From Devosia sp. XK-2 (GTDB lineage Bacteria; Pseudomonadota; Alphaproteobacteria; Rhizobiales; Devosiaceae), in the NCBI RefSeq assembly GCF_037113415.1, contig NZ_CP146608.1:2872501-2936500 (forward strand): 64,000 bases of DNA, given 5' to 3'. Within the stretch, counting starts at the first letter, position 1, and each line of letters starts with the position of its first letter. Below, piece after piece: positions 42,170 through 50,705 of this stretch. The notes beneath the pieces are model-generated. The model did no database searches. It had not been told where the DNA came from and saw only the letters and a program-made list of their open reading frames with translations. The translations under genes and the position numbers were made by a program.

Positions 42170-43899
42170 CCCAATCTGCCGACCCAAAAACCATTCGACG
42201 CCTTGTTCAAGACCTGGAGCGCCCGCGCCAGGATATTGAAGCCGCCTTCGTCGCCGTCGGTGGCCGTCTGACCGAGGGCGCGGCGCTGCTCAACAAGCTC
42301 TCCAAGCTATTCGAAGCGCTGCCCCAAGCATTGGGCGGCGCACAGGTGGAAGAAGCCAGCGCCCATTTGCGCACCGTGGCCACCCGTGCCGAGCAATTGG
42401 CCGCAACCTTCGCCCAGGAGAAGGGTGATCTGATGAGGCTTGGTGAGGTCGTTGCCGCAGCCAATGCGCCTATCGCCGATCTCAGGCGGACGGTCAAAAT
42501 GATGGGTATCGTCTCGGTCAATGCGCGCGTTACAGCGGCCGGCATTGTGGGCGACAGTGACGATTTCGACGTCTTCACCAATGATATCGCCACCCTGTCC
42601 GACTCGGCCAGCCGAACGATCCAGGATTTCGCCCAGGTCTATCGCCAGCTCACCACCGAGGTCGACCGCGCCGCCGACCAGAGAGCGCGCTTTGAGGCGG
42701 CCCATGCCGATACCCTGACCCATCTGGGCAGGAGCCTGGCTGAAACGCTATCTGCTCTCGACCGGCAGCGCGCGACCGCGCTGGAGAGCAGCACGGAAAC
42801 CGGCCGCGTCTCCAAACAGATCGTCGGACGGATCGGCAGCGCCGTCATGTCCTTGCAAGTGGGCGATGCGACGCGCCAGCGCATTGAACATGCCGAACTG
42901 GCCCTGACATCACTGGCCGATCTGGTCGAGGGCGGCGCGGCCTTTGGACAGACGCTAGCGGACGAAACCAAGGCGCCGGCCATAGCGGGCATTGCCGCCC
43001 TGCAGCAGCAGCAAATCGCCAATATCGCGCAAAGCTTTGCCCAAGAGGTGCAACAGGCCGAGGCCGACCTGGCGGCCCTTGCCGCCGATGCCGGCATCAT
43101 AATGGCCCGCAGCCGCGACTTTCATGGCGACGAAACCGGCAAGGGCTCGTCCGTGGCCAGCCTCAATGCCCAATTGCGCAAGGCCGTGACCATATTGGCA
43201 GATTTCGAAACCGAACGCGAAAAGCTCGAAACGGTCGCCCATGCCGTACAGGATACGGTGCGAACGCTGCTTGAGCATGTCGAGGCGGTGCAGGAAATCG
43301 AGTCCAATATGCGCCTGGTCAGCCTCAACGCCGCGGTGCGTTGCGCCCAGCTCGGACCGCGCGGCGCCTCGCTGACCGTCATCGCCACCCAATTGCGCGA
43401 ATTGACCAGCGAAACCGTCGTCGCGGCCGAAGCGGCCATGGCGCGGCTCGATGAATCCTCGGCCCTGGCCGGGTCGTTCGGCGCCGCCTCGGACCAGGGG
43501 AGCGGCCAGATCAGCGAGCTTGAAGGTCAGGCCACCCTGGCGCTCGACATCCTCTCCAGGCTCGACGAAAATCTCGCCGCCGCACTCGGCCGGCTCAATA
43601 GCGACGGCCCCAAGGTCATCGACTTGCTCGAAAAAGCAGCCCAGGGCCTTTCGGGCCAGTCAGCCATGGCCGAAGCCCTAGACGACATCGCCATCGCCAC
43701 GGCATCGCTCAGCCCCGAAGCGCCCCCCGAGAAGATATCGCCGGCACTAGGCAATGTGCTGGCCGGTTTGCGCAAAAGCTACACGATGGAAGCCGAGCGC
43801 CATATCCACGACCGGCTCTTCCCCGAAGATGCAGCCACCGCAGACACCACTGACGAGCGGGCGACCGACATGGATGATTTGGCTGCGTTCATGTTGTAG
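42166..43899 (+). CDS. Receptor-like coiled-coil protein with two degenerate MCP tips and a CheZ-like motif
   Basis: This 577-residue soluble protein starts at the GTG at 42166, inside the cheB end, and has no signal peptide or membrane helix. It is helical throughout. Two stretches resemble the MCP hairpin tip: residues 113-141 ([13 protein letters not shown]...FTNDIATLS) and 382-412 ([16 protein letters not shown]...VIATQLREL). In the second, Tsr N381 is kept but the equivalents of E385, R388 and E391 are R, Q and P. Between them, residues 229-242 ([14 protein letters not shown]) carry D234-x-T-x-Q238, like the CheZ active-site helix. The operon lacks cheZ, cheC and cheX. Its role is unproven. 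Confidence 0.75.
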   Translation: MTQSADPKTIRRLVQDLERPRQDIEAAFVAVGGRLTEGAALLNKLSKLFEALPQALGGAQVEEASAHLRTVATRAEQLAATFAQEKGDLMRLGEVVAAANAPIADLRRTVKMMGIVSVNARVTAAGIVGDSDDFDVFTNDIATLSDSASRTIQDFAQVYRQLTTEVDRAADQRARFEAAHADTLTHLGRSLAETLSALDRQRATALESSTETGRVSKQIVGRIGSAVMSLQVGDATRQRIEHAELALTSLADLVEGGAAFGQTLADETKAPAIAGIAALQQQQIANIAQSFAQEVQQAEADLAALAADAGIIMARSRDFHGDETGKGSSVASLNAQLRKAVTILADFETEREKLETVAHAVQDTVRTLLEHVEAVQEIESNMRLVSLNAAVRCAQLGPRGASLTVIATQLRELTSETVVAAEAAMARLDESSALAGSFGAASDQGSGQISELEGQATLALDILSRLDENLAAALGRLNSDGPKVIDLLEKAAQGLSGQSAMAEALDDIAIATASLSPEAPPEKISPALGNVLAGLRKSYTMEAERHIHDRLFPEDAATADTTDERATDMDDLAAFML

Positions 43900-43999
43900 G
43901 GCATCTCACCATCAGCTTGATTACGGGCCCTTCGCCTCCTTTCTCTCAAAGGGCGATGGCACCGCGCCGGCCGGAAGCCTGTCGGCCTCAACGGCGATA

Positions 44000-44019
44000 A
44001 TTCTGTCGACAAACAGAAT
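44000..44019. promoter_or_regulatory. Operator for the GntR regulator of the hydroxyproline operon
   Basis: ATTCTGT-CGACAA-ACAGAAT is a perfect 7-bp inverted repeat with a 6-bp spacer, and TGTCGACA is a palindrome inside it. It sits 70 bp upstream of the first gene, where the co-encoded GntR/FCD regulator would bind. Confidence 0.75.
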
Positions 44020-44089
44020 ACAAGACGATAGGCCTTGGGCAGCATTGTAGCAGTTGCACCCGACCAGTAGTGTCCAAGGAGGAAGAACG

Positions 44090-45052
44090 ATGAGCGGCAG
44101 CATCTTCACCGGCGTGATTCCGGCGCTCATGACCCCTTGCACGCCTGATCGCATGCCGGACTTCGACGAATTGGTCCGCAAAGCCCGCGAGCTTGTCGAT
44201 ATCGGGATGTCAGCGGTGGTCTATTGCGGCTCGATGGGCGACTGGCCGCTCTTGGCCGATGCGCAGCGCCGGGAGGGCGTGACCCGTCTGGTGGAGGCCG
44301 GGCTCAAGGTCATTGTCGGGACCGGCGCAGTCAATACCGCGTCCGCCGTCTCCCATGCCGCCCATGCCCAAAAGGTCGGTGCAGCCGGTCTCATGGTCAT
44401 TCCGCGCGTGCTCTCGCGCGGCAGCTCACCCGCTGCGCAGAAGCTGCATTTCGAGGCCATTCTCGCAGCCGCGCCGGACCTGCCGGCCGTGATCTATAAT
44501 AGCCCACATTACGGTTTCGAGACCAAGGCTGATCTGTTCTTTGCGATTCGCGCAAAGCATCCCAATCTGGTTGGCTTCAAGGAGTTCGGCGGCAACAGGG
44601 CCATGACCTATGCCGCAGAGCATATTACCAGTGCCGATGACAGCGTAGTGCTGATGGCCGGCGTCGATACCGGCGTCTATCATGGCTATGTCAAAGCCGG
44701 CGCTACCGGCACGATTACCGGCATCGGCAATGCCCTGCCCAGGGAGGTGCTGCATATGGTGGCCCTCTGCAGGGCCGCCGCCGCGGGCGACCTTGAAGCG
44801 CGCCAGCGCGCCCGGGAACTGGGCGAGGCGCTCGAGGTACTTTCATCCTGGGATGAGGGCCCCGATCTGGTTCTGTATTACAAGTACATGCTCGAGCTGC
44901 AGGGTGAAGCGGCGTACAAACTGCATTTCAATGCCACTGACGAGCTCTCGCCCAGCCAGCGCGCCTGGGCGAAGGCGCAGTATGAGCAATTCAAGGCCTG
45001 GTATGCCCAATGGAACACGCTTCCCGGCGCGATACAGGCCTATCGGCGCTGA
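44090..45052 (+). CDS. DapA-family aldolase/deaminase, probably pyrroline-4-hydroxy-2-carboxylate deaminase
   Basis: This 320-residue class I (Schiff-base) enzyme of the dihydrodipicolinate synthase family has the catalytic K164 in LVGFKEFGG and Y136 in AVIYNSP. GSMGDW (47-52) stands where DapA has GTTGE. Next to a proline-racemase-family enzyme and a FAD amino-acid oxidase, it is best read as the deaminase that turns pyrroline-4-hydroxy-2-carboxylate into 2-oxoglutarate semialdehyde. The ATG at 44090 follows AAGGAGG. It is first in the operon, with the regulator gene ten bases downstream. Confidence 0.8.
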   Translation: MSGSIFTGVIPALMTPCTPDRMPDFDELVRKARELVDIGMSAVVYCGSMGDWPLLADAQRREGVTRLVEAGLKVIVGTGAVNTASAVSHAAHAQKVGAAGLMVIPRVLSRGSSPAAQKLHFEAILAAAPDLPAVIYNSPHYGFETKADLFFAIRAKHPNLVGFKEFGGNRAMTYAAEHITSADDSVVLMAGVDTGVYHGYVKAGATGTITGIGNALPREVLHMVALCRAAAAGDLEARQRARELGEALEVLSSWDEGPDLVLYYKYMLELQGEAAYKLHFNATDELSPSQRAWAKAQYEQFKAWYAQWNTLPGAIQAYRR

Positions 45053-45062
45053 CGAGGTGGGC

Positions 45063-45803
45063 ATGGACGAGGCGGGCATCCAGGCACCCGGAAAGACAGG
45101 CAGTGGTTCGAGAGCGCGCGTGCGCGGACAGGGCTCGCGCACCGTCTATGAAACGCTCAAGCAAGCCATTCTCGAATTGCGGCTCGAGCCCGGCAGCCCG
45201 CTCGACGAGATGACGCTGTCCGAACAGTTCGACATGTCCCGCACCCCGATCCGCGAGGCTCTGGTGCGCCTGGTGGCCGAGGGCCTGGCCCAGACACTGC
45301 CCAATCGCAATACCGTGGTCGCAACGATCGATTTCGAACAGTTGCCGGTCTATTTTGAGGCACTGACACTGATGTATCGCGTGACCACGCGGTCGGCCGC
45401 GGTGCATCGGACCCCGGATCACCTGGTGCAGATCAAAAAGCTGGCCGCCCTCTATGCCGGGACGGTGGCCAACCGCGATGCGCTGGGCATGATCCAGACC
45501 AATCGCGATTTTCACATGGCCATCGCCGAAGCAGGCGGCAACAGCTATTTTACCGGCCTGTTCGGCCGGCTGCTCGATGAAGGCCGCCGGATCCTGCGCG
45601 TCTACTATCGCTCCTTCGACGACAAGCTGCCGCGGCGCTATGTTGACGAGCATGAACAGATGATTGTGGCTATCGAGGCCGGTGACGCGGACCGCGCCGA
45701 CGCAATTGCCGCGGCCCATGCCGCCCAGATTGTCGCCCAGATCCAGGAGTACCTCGCCCGCTCGACCGTGACCGGCATGTCCCTGACGGCGGCTGCCCGC
45801 TAA
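45063..45803 (+). CDS. GntR-family regulator, FCD type
   Basis: This 246-residue regulator has an N-terminal winged helix (about residues 20-85, SRTVYETLKQAILELRLEPGSPLDEMTLSEQFDMSRTPIREALVRLVAEGLAQTLPNRNTVVA) and an FCD ligand domain (about 95-235, with HMAIAEAGGN and DEHEQMIVAIEAGDADRADAIAAAH). FCD domains often bind a metal and a small acid. It lies inside the operon it should control. The GAGGTGGG site precedes the ATG at 45063. Its stop overlaps the next start by one base. Confidence 0.88.
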   Translation: MDEAGIQAPGKTGSGSRARVRGQGSRTVYETLKQAILELRLEPGSPLDEMTLSEQFDMSRTPIREALVRLVAEGLAQTLPNRNTVVATIDFEQLPVYFEALTLMYRVTTRSAAVHRTPDHLVQIKKLAALYAGTVANRDALGMIQTNRDFHMAIAEAGGNSYFTGLFGRLLDEGRRILRVYYRSFDDKLPRRYVDEHEQMIVAIEAGDADRADAIAAAHAAQIVAQIQEYLARSTVTGMSLTAAAR

Positions 45804-47086
45804 TGGCAAAAGTCGCGGTAGTCGGTGCCGGCATAATCGGGGCGACGATCGCCGCGCGGCTGATTATCGATGGCCACCATGTCATCAGCTTTGAGCCCGA
45901 ACCACATGGCCTGCCCACATCCTCGGGCAATGCCGCCCTGATCGCCCTGCCCGAAATTGCGCCGATTGCCAGCCCGGGCATGTTCAGCCAGGTTCCGAAA
46001 TGGCTGCTCGATCCGCTCGGTCCCTTGACATTGCATTGGCTGGACATTCCGGCGCTGTTGCCATGGCTCATCGCCTTCCTGGCGCGCGCCACGCCATCGC
46101 ATGTCAGCCAGGCGCGGACGGCCCTGAGCAATCTGATGCGAACCGCGCTCGCCGACCATCGGACCTTGGGCGAGGCCATTGGCTTGACCGATCATCTGCG
46201 CCAGACTGGGTATATGTCGCTGCATGACAGCATGGCCAGCCTGGTGGCGGCCAAGCAAGAGGCCGAGCAGGTCCGGGAGCTGCTCGATTTCGACTATGCC
46301 GTACTGACGCCGCAGGAGGCGCGACACCTCGAACCGCGGCTGGAGGGGCAATTTGCCGGCGCGATACATCAACCCAGCTATTGGACAGCGACGAACCCGC
46401 TGACCGTGCTGCGGGCCTATCAGTCCTTTGTGGCTGGCCGGGCAGAAATGGTGGCCGAACGCGTCTTGCGCCTGTCGCAGGGCCAAGACGGGATCACCGT
46501 GCATACACCCACCAGCGCTGCGCTGTTCGACAAGGTCGTGGTCGCGGCCGGCATCTGGTCGCGCGATCTGGTGCGGCCGCTCGGCACCAAGGTGCTGCTC
46601 GAAACCGAGCGCGGCTACAACACCACCTATAGCGATCTCGGCTGGAACCTTAATTTGCCCATCGGTTTTGCCGATCACGGCTTTGTCGCCACGCCCCTGG
46701 TCGATGGCCTGCGGGTTGGCGGCGCCGTCGAACTGGCGAGGCCGGAAACCAGCCCCAACTACGCCCGGGCCCGCGCCATGCGGATCAAGATGCGGCGCTA
46801 TGTGCCGAGCCTGCCCGAGGGCGGCACCGAATGGATGGGCCGGCGCCCCTCGACGCCCGATTCCATTCCCGTCATCGGCCCGCATCCTGGCGATGAACGG
46901 ATCGTACATGCTTTCGGTCACGGCCATCTTGGCCTGACGCTGAGTGCGGTGACGGCCCGCCTGGTCTCCGCGCTCATCTCCGACGCGGCCATCGACATAG
47001 ACCCCTCGCCCTATGAGCTGCACCGCTTTGGGCAAAAAAATGGCCGGTTGGCGGGGTCCCGCAACGCCCCGCGGCAGCCCGGATGA
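45803..47086 (+). CDS. FAD-dependent D-amino-acid dehydrogenase (D-hydroxyproline type)
   Basis: This 427-residue DadA-like flavoprotein has the N-terminal FAD motif VAVVGAGIIGATIAARL, a SSGNAALIALPEIAP segment, and the C-terminal GRRPSTPDSIPVIGPHPGDERIVHAFGHGHLGLTLSAVTA. It lacks a signal peptide. In hydroxyproline pathways such an enzyme oxidises cis-4-hydroxy-D-proline, made by the epimerase, to pyrroline-4-hydroxy-2-carboxylate, the substrate of the DapA-like deaminase. It overlaps the regulator gene by one base. Confidence 0.85.
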   Translation: MAKVAVVGAGIIGATIAARLIIDGHHVISFEPEPHGLPTSSGNAALIALPEIAPIASPGMFSQVPKWLLDPLGPLTLHWLDIPALLPWLIAFLARATPSHVSQARTALSNLMRTALADHRTLGEAIGLTDHLRQTGYMSLHDSMASLVAAKQEAEQVRELLDFDYAVLTPQEARHLEPRLEGQFAGAIHQPSYWTATNPLTVLRAYQSFVAGRAEMVAERVLRLSQGQDGITVHTPTSAALFDKVVVAAGIWSRDLVRPLGTKVLLETERGYNTTYSDLGWNLNLPIGFADHGFVATPLVDGLRVGGAVELARPETSPNYARARAMRIKMRRYVPSLPEGGTEWMGRRPSTPDSIPVIGPHPGDERIVHAFGHGHLGLTLSAVTARLVSALISDAAIDIDPSPYELHRFGQKNGRLAGSRNAPRQPG

Positions 47087-47121
47087 AGCGCCGCAATGAC
47101 AGCATTGTTTGAGGAACCGCC

Positions 47122-48156
47122 ATGCGCTGGTCGAAAACTGTAACCCTGGTGGAGGCCCATGCCGAAGGGGAAGTCGGACGGATCGTCACCGGCGGCGTGA
47201 TCGATATTCCCGGCGCTACCATGGCCGACAAGCTCAGGCACCTCAATGAGGTGGACGACAGCCTGCGCCGCTTCCTCGTTTTCGAACCACGCGCCTCGGC
47301 ACAGATGAGCACCTGCCTGGTCTTTCCGCCAACCCGTCCCGATGCCGATATCGGCTTCATTATCCTGCAGGGCGACAAGGCCCATGCCATGTCCGGCTCC
47401 AATGCGATCTGCCTGACCACCGTCCTGCTCGAAACCGGCATGTTGCCTATGGCGGAACCGGAAACATTGGTGCGGATCGATACCGCTTCTGGCCTGGTGA
47501 CCGCCCGCGCGAGCTGCCGCGACGGCAAGGTGGAGCGGGTCACGCTGACCATGAACCCCTCCTATGCCCATCAACTCGACGCGGTGGTGGAGGTGGAAGG
47601 CTACGGCCAGGTCAGGCTCGACATTGCCTATGGCGGCATTTTCTACGCGCTGATCAACCCCGCTCAATTGGGGCTGGAAATCAGGCCGGACACGGCCAGG
47701 AAGCTGGTCGAAGCGGGCAGCGCCATCCATCGCGCCGTCAATGCGCAGCTCGACATTGCTCATCCCGAACTGCCCGATATGAAGGGCATTTCCTATACAA
47801 TGTTTGTCGGGCACAACCAGGAGGGCGAACTCAAGGGCGCCACCATCATGCCGCCCGGCCGCATCGACCGCTCGCCCTGCGGGACCGGCAATTCGGCTCG
47901 TCTGGCCGTGGCTGCGGCGCGGGGCCTGGCCAGGCCGGGCGACCGCTTCACCGCCCGCTCGATCATCGATTCCAGTTTTGAGGTGCATTATGCCGGCGAT
48001 ACAAGCGTTGCCGGCCGCCCGGCAGTGCAGCCGGTAATTTCCGGCCGGGCGTGGATCCACGGTATCCACCAGATCGGGGTGGATCCAACCGATCCCTATC
48101 CGCTGGGCTATTCGGTATCCGACACCTGGGGCGATGCATTCGACCTGATGCAGTAG
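47122..48156 (+). CDS. Proline-racemase-family enzyme with Ser/Cys catalytic pair (4-hydroxyproline epimerase or 3-hydroxyproline dehydratase)
   Basis: This 344-residue proline racemase fold enzyme has the second catalytic cysteine at C253 in DRSPCGTGNSARLA. The first catalytic position, normally C in MCGHN, is S91 in AMSGSNAIC. Ser/Cys members of this family are reported to epimerise trans-4-hydroxy-L-proline and/or dehydrate trans-3-hydroxy-L-proline, so the pathway entry point is open. GPG and DPTDPYPLGYSVSDTWG motifs near the C-terminus fit the family. It is the last gene of the operon. Confidence 0.85.
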   Translation: MRWSKTVTLVEAHAEGEVGRIVTGGVIDIPGATMADKLRHLNEVDDSLRRFLVFEPRASAQMSTCLVFPPTRPDADIGFIILQGDKAHAMSGSNAICLTTVLLETGMLPMAEPETLVRIDTASGLVTARASCRDGKVERVTLTMNPSYAHQLDAVVEVEGYGQVRLDIAYGGIFYALINPAQLGLEIRPDTARKLVEAGSAIHRAVNAQLDIAHPELPDMKGISYTMFVGHNQEGELKGATIMPPGRIDRSPCGTGNSARLAVAAARGLARPGDRFTARSIIDSSFEVHYAGDTSVAGRPAVQPVISGRAWIHGIHQIGVDPTDPYPLGYSVSDTWGDAFDLMQ

Positions 48157-48248
48157 CAGTGGAGAGCCGAGGGGACTGGAAGGCAGGCGCTCCAATCGGT
48201 GATCAGCACGCCGCCATTCCAGCGCGCTTCAGTGCGCGCAGCGGGCGA

Positions 48249-49097
48249 TCAGAGCCGCTCTTCATTCTCGCTCGCCAGCCGGTCGAAGGCGTCCGAATCC
48301 GGCAGATATCTCCGCGTGGCGCCATCCCAGCGATAGGTGACCGTGATCATGCGCGATTGGGGCGCCGGAAAGGTCGCTTCACCGCATTCGAAATAGGACG
48401 CTTCCACCACCGCGTCGGCTACGGTCGCAATGATATCGGCGAAGGGCTCGCCGGGTCCCTGTCGAACGCTGAGCGATTGTGTCCGCTCATAGGCGCAGCT
48501 TCTTTCGCCAAGCATGAAAATCGTGTCGACCGCTTCGAAGCGGTCGTCGAGCACAAGTATCGGCGTGGCGATGGCGTATGACTGGCCGGCATTGTGATGG
48601 GTACTGAGGACCACCAACAGATCGTTCGCTTCCCCCACTGATATCCGCGCCGGATCGGCAAAGGATGTATGCCGGTCGAACGCGACGTCGACCGCGTCAA
48701 GAAGCGCAGGTGCGCCCGACACGTCGAATAGCGCCAATACGGCCGATCCGATCGCATATTCCGGCTCACCCAAATCCAGCAACAATGCAACGCGGTCCAG
48801 CTCGCCGGAGCGCACGGACACTGCCGCAAACCCGCGAAAATCATCTGATCCGAGCGTGATATCGTACCCATCTTCAATATGCCTCACCCGACGCGGCGCC
48901 TGATCGTCAAGGGGGAGCGCACCGCCGACTGCGGATGGCACCACAAGCCGAACGAGGTCCGCATAGGTTATGGCCGTTTTCCCCGGAACAGGGTCGGACA
49001 ATTCGGGAAACGAAACCGCCGCGGCAAACGCATCGCCAGCCGATATCGCGACAAGCACCAGCGCCACCGCTATCGAGCGCAACAGAACCCTCAACAT
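48249..49097 (-). CDS. Secreted protein of unknown function
   Basis: This 282-residue protein starts at the ATG at 49097 with a signal peptide (MLRVLLRSIAVALVLVAISAGDAFA, cut before AAVSF). The mature part is rich in beta-strand-like and acidic segments (YDITLGSDDFRGFAAVSVRSGELDRVALLLDLGEPEYAIGSAVLALFDVSGAPALLD) and has two cysteines, in ERSCAYERT and FECGEAT, that could form a disulphide. I recognise no family. It is convergent with the hydroxyproline operon, and the tRNA gene lies upstream. Confidence 0.65.
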   Translation of the reverse strand: MLRVLLRSIAVALVLVAISAGDAFAAAVSFPELSDPVPGKTAITYADLVRLVVPSAVGGALPLDDQAPRRVRHIEDGYDITLGSDDFRGFAAVSVRSGELDRVALLLDLGEPEYAIGSAVLALFDVSGAPALLDAVDVAFDRHTSFADPARISVGEANDLLVVLSTHHNAGQSYAIATPILVLDDRFEAVDTIFMLGERSCAYERTQSLSVRQGPGEPFADIIATVADAVVEASYFECGEATFPAPQSRMITVTYRWDGATRRYLPDSDAFDRLASENEERL

Positions 49098-49324
49098 GCC
49101 GTCTCCACTCACCGCCTGCAGACGCGGGAAGACTATAGGCCGTGGCCAGGTGTGAACAGGCATTGCCTATCCAACCACGCCAGAAGCGCCCGGCTAACAC
49201 CTGGGGAACCCGGCCCCATCGGCAGTCCCGGCCTCGTTGCATGCACGTGAAAGTCGAGGCTTGCGCACAGTGCCTGCGAGTCGGGATATCTACCCCGCTG
49301 CAATCCAGCATTGTGCGGGGCCGA

Positions 49325-49401
49325 TGGTAGCGGAGGAGGGATTTGAACCCCCGACACAAGGATTATGATTCCTCTGCTCTAACCAACTGAGCTACTCCGC
49401 C
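49325..49401 (-). tRNA. tRNA-Met (CAU)
   Basis: This 77-base cloverleaf has the acceptor pairs GGCGGAG/CTCCGCT (one G-U), a D-arm GCTCAGTTGGTTAGAGC, and an anticodon arm GAGGA-ATCATAA-TCCTT with CAU at 34-36. The T-arm is GGGGGTTCAAATCCCTC, and CCA is encoded. The body resembles elongator tRNA-Met; a tRNA-Ile2(CAU) that TilS would modify is less likely but not excluded. A CGTCGG...CCGACG hairpin lies just upstream. Confidence 0.95.
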
Positions 49402-49636
49402 CCAAAAGAGGCCGTCGGTGGTTGGCCGACGCGCGCCTTACTAAGGTTTGGCGGCTCACTCTGTCAAGCGGCGCATTCTGTGCCTGTGCGAAAACTGTGC
49501 GACAGGCGTGTCCCGGGCTCAATTGTTCAAAGATCAGCACCAGTGCGTCGCGATTGGCTCGCTGGATAACCAAATCCGTCGGTTCTACATTCTGTTCAAC
49601 AGCGGCGCATTTGGCGCCTCAAGAGGAGTATTGAAC

Positions 49637-50587
49637 ATGACCCTTGAACTTGGCGGCATCCATCATCTGACGGCCGTAACCGCAGACGCGCCGCGGAACC
49701 TGAAATTCTACACCCAGACCCTGGGCATGCGCCTGATCAAGAAGACGGTGAACCAGGACGACACCTCGGCCTATCACCTCTTCTATGGCGATGGCGTGGC
49801 CTCGCCCGGGGCGGACCTGACCTTTTTCGATTTCAACACGCTGCGCGAAAGCCGTGGCAACCATACAGTGGGCCGCACCGGCCTGCGCGTGGATAGCGCT
49901 GAAACCCTGCAATGGTGGAAGGACCACTTGCAGTCCAATAATGTCGGCGCCAGCGCCATCAAGGAACGCTTCGGTCATCTCTCGCTCGATTTCGAGGATT
50001 TTGAAGGACAGCGCTTCCGCCTGGTCGTCGATGACAAGAACAAGACCGTGCCCTGGGCCAAATCGCCCGTGCCCGCAGACAAGCAGATCATCGGCCTCGG
50101 GCCGATCACGCTCTCGGTGCCGAACCTGGAACCGACCGACGCCATGCTGACGCGCGTCATGAACATGCGCCAGGTGCGCCACTATCCGGCCCGCGAGCGC
50201 AATGGCGAGGTCTTCGTCTACGAAATGGGACCCGGCGGTCCGGCGGCAGAGTTGCATGTCGCGGTCGATCCCAGCCTGCCTCGTGCCCGGCCCGGCGCCG
50301 GCGGCGTCCACCACGTCGCTTTCCGCACGCCTGACCAAGACAGTCTGCGCGAATGGATCGACAGGGTGAACGGCTTCGGCATTCGCTCCTCGGGCGAGGT
50401 CGAGCGGTTCTACTTCACCTCGCTCTACTTCCGCGAACCCAATGGCATTCTGTTCGAAATCGCCACAGACGTTCCCGGCTTTGCCGCCGACGAACCGATG
50501 GAGAGCCTGGGTGAAACCCTGGCCTTGCCGCCCTTCCTTGAAGGCAAACGGGCCCAGATCGAAGCGGGTTTGAAGCCGCTGGAATAG
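49637..50587 (+). CDS. VOC-family ring-cleaving dioxygenase-like protein (two VOC domains)
   Basis: This 316-residue protein has two vicinal-oxygen-chelate domains. The first begins GGIHHLTAVTADAPRNLKFYTQTLGMRLIKKTVNQDD, the second GGVHHVAFRTPDQDSLREWIDRVNGFG. The metal ligands are the His of GGIHH and of GGVHH and the Glu of NGILFEIATD. This arrangement matches the PcpA/LinE-like hydroquinone dioxygenases and the MhqO/YkcA group. The substrate is unknown. I chose the ATG at 49637 after AAGAGGAG. It is monocistronic and convergent with the vWA operon. Confidence 0.88.
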   Translation: MTLELGGIHHLTAVTADAPRNLKFYTQTLGMRLIKKTVNQDDTSAYHLFYGDGVASPGADLTFFDFNTLRESRGNHTVGRTGLRVDSAETLQWWKDHLQSNNVGASAIKERFGHLSLDFEDFEGQRFRLVVDDKNKTVPWAKSPVPADKQIIGLGPITLSVPNLEPTDAMLTRVMNMRQVRHYPARERNGEVFVYEMGPGGPAAELHVAVDPSLPRARPGAGGVHHVAFRTPDQDSLREWIDRVNGFGIRSSGEVERFYFTSLYFREPNGILFEIATDVPGFAADEPMESLGETLALPPFLEGKRAQIEAGLKPLE

Positions 50588-50628
50588 GACGACGCCGCAG
50601 CGCCGGTTGAGGCATCCCCCTCATCCGG

Positions 50629-50699
50629 CGCCACCGACCTCTTGCTCCTCTCCCCATCGGGGAGAGGCGGCCCGGCGAAGCCGGGTCAGTGAGGAGGTG
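50629..50699. repeat. Rhizobiales-type intergenic palindromic repeat
   Basis: CCTCTCCCC-ATC-GGGGAGAGG (50647-50667) and CCCGGC-GAA-GCCGGG (50671-50685) are perfect hairpins flanked by GACCTC... and GAGGAGG arms. Blocks of this look occur between genes across Hyphomicrobiales genomes. This one lies between convergent stops and may double as a terminator. Confidence 0.7.
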
Positions 50700-50705
50700 T
50701 TGCCG

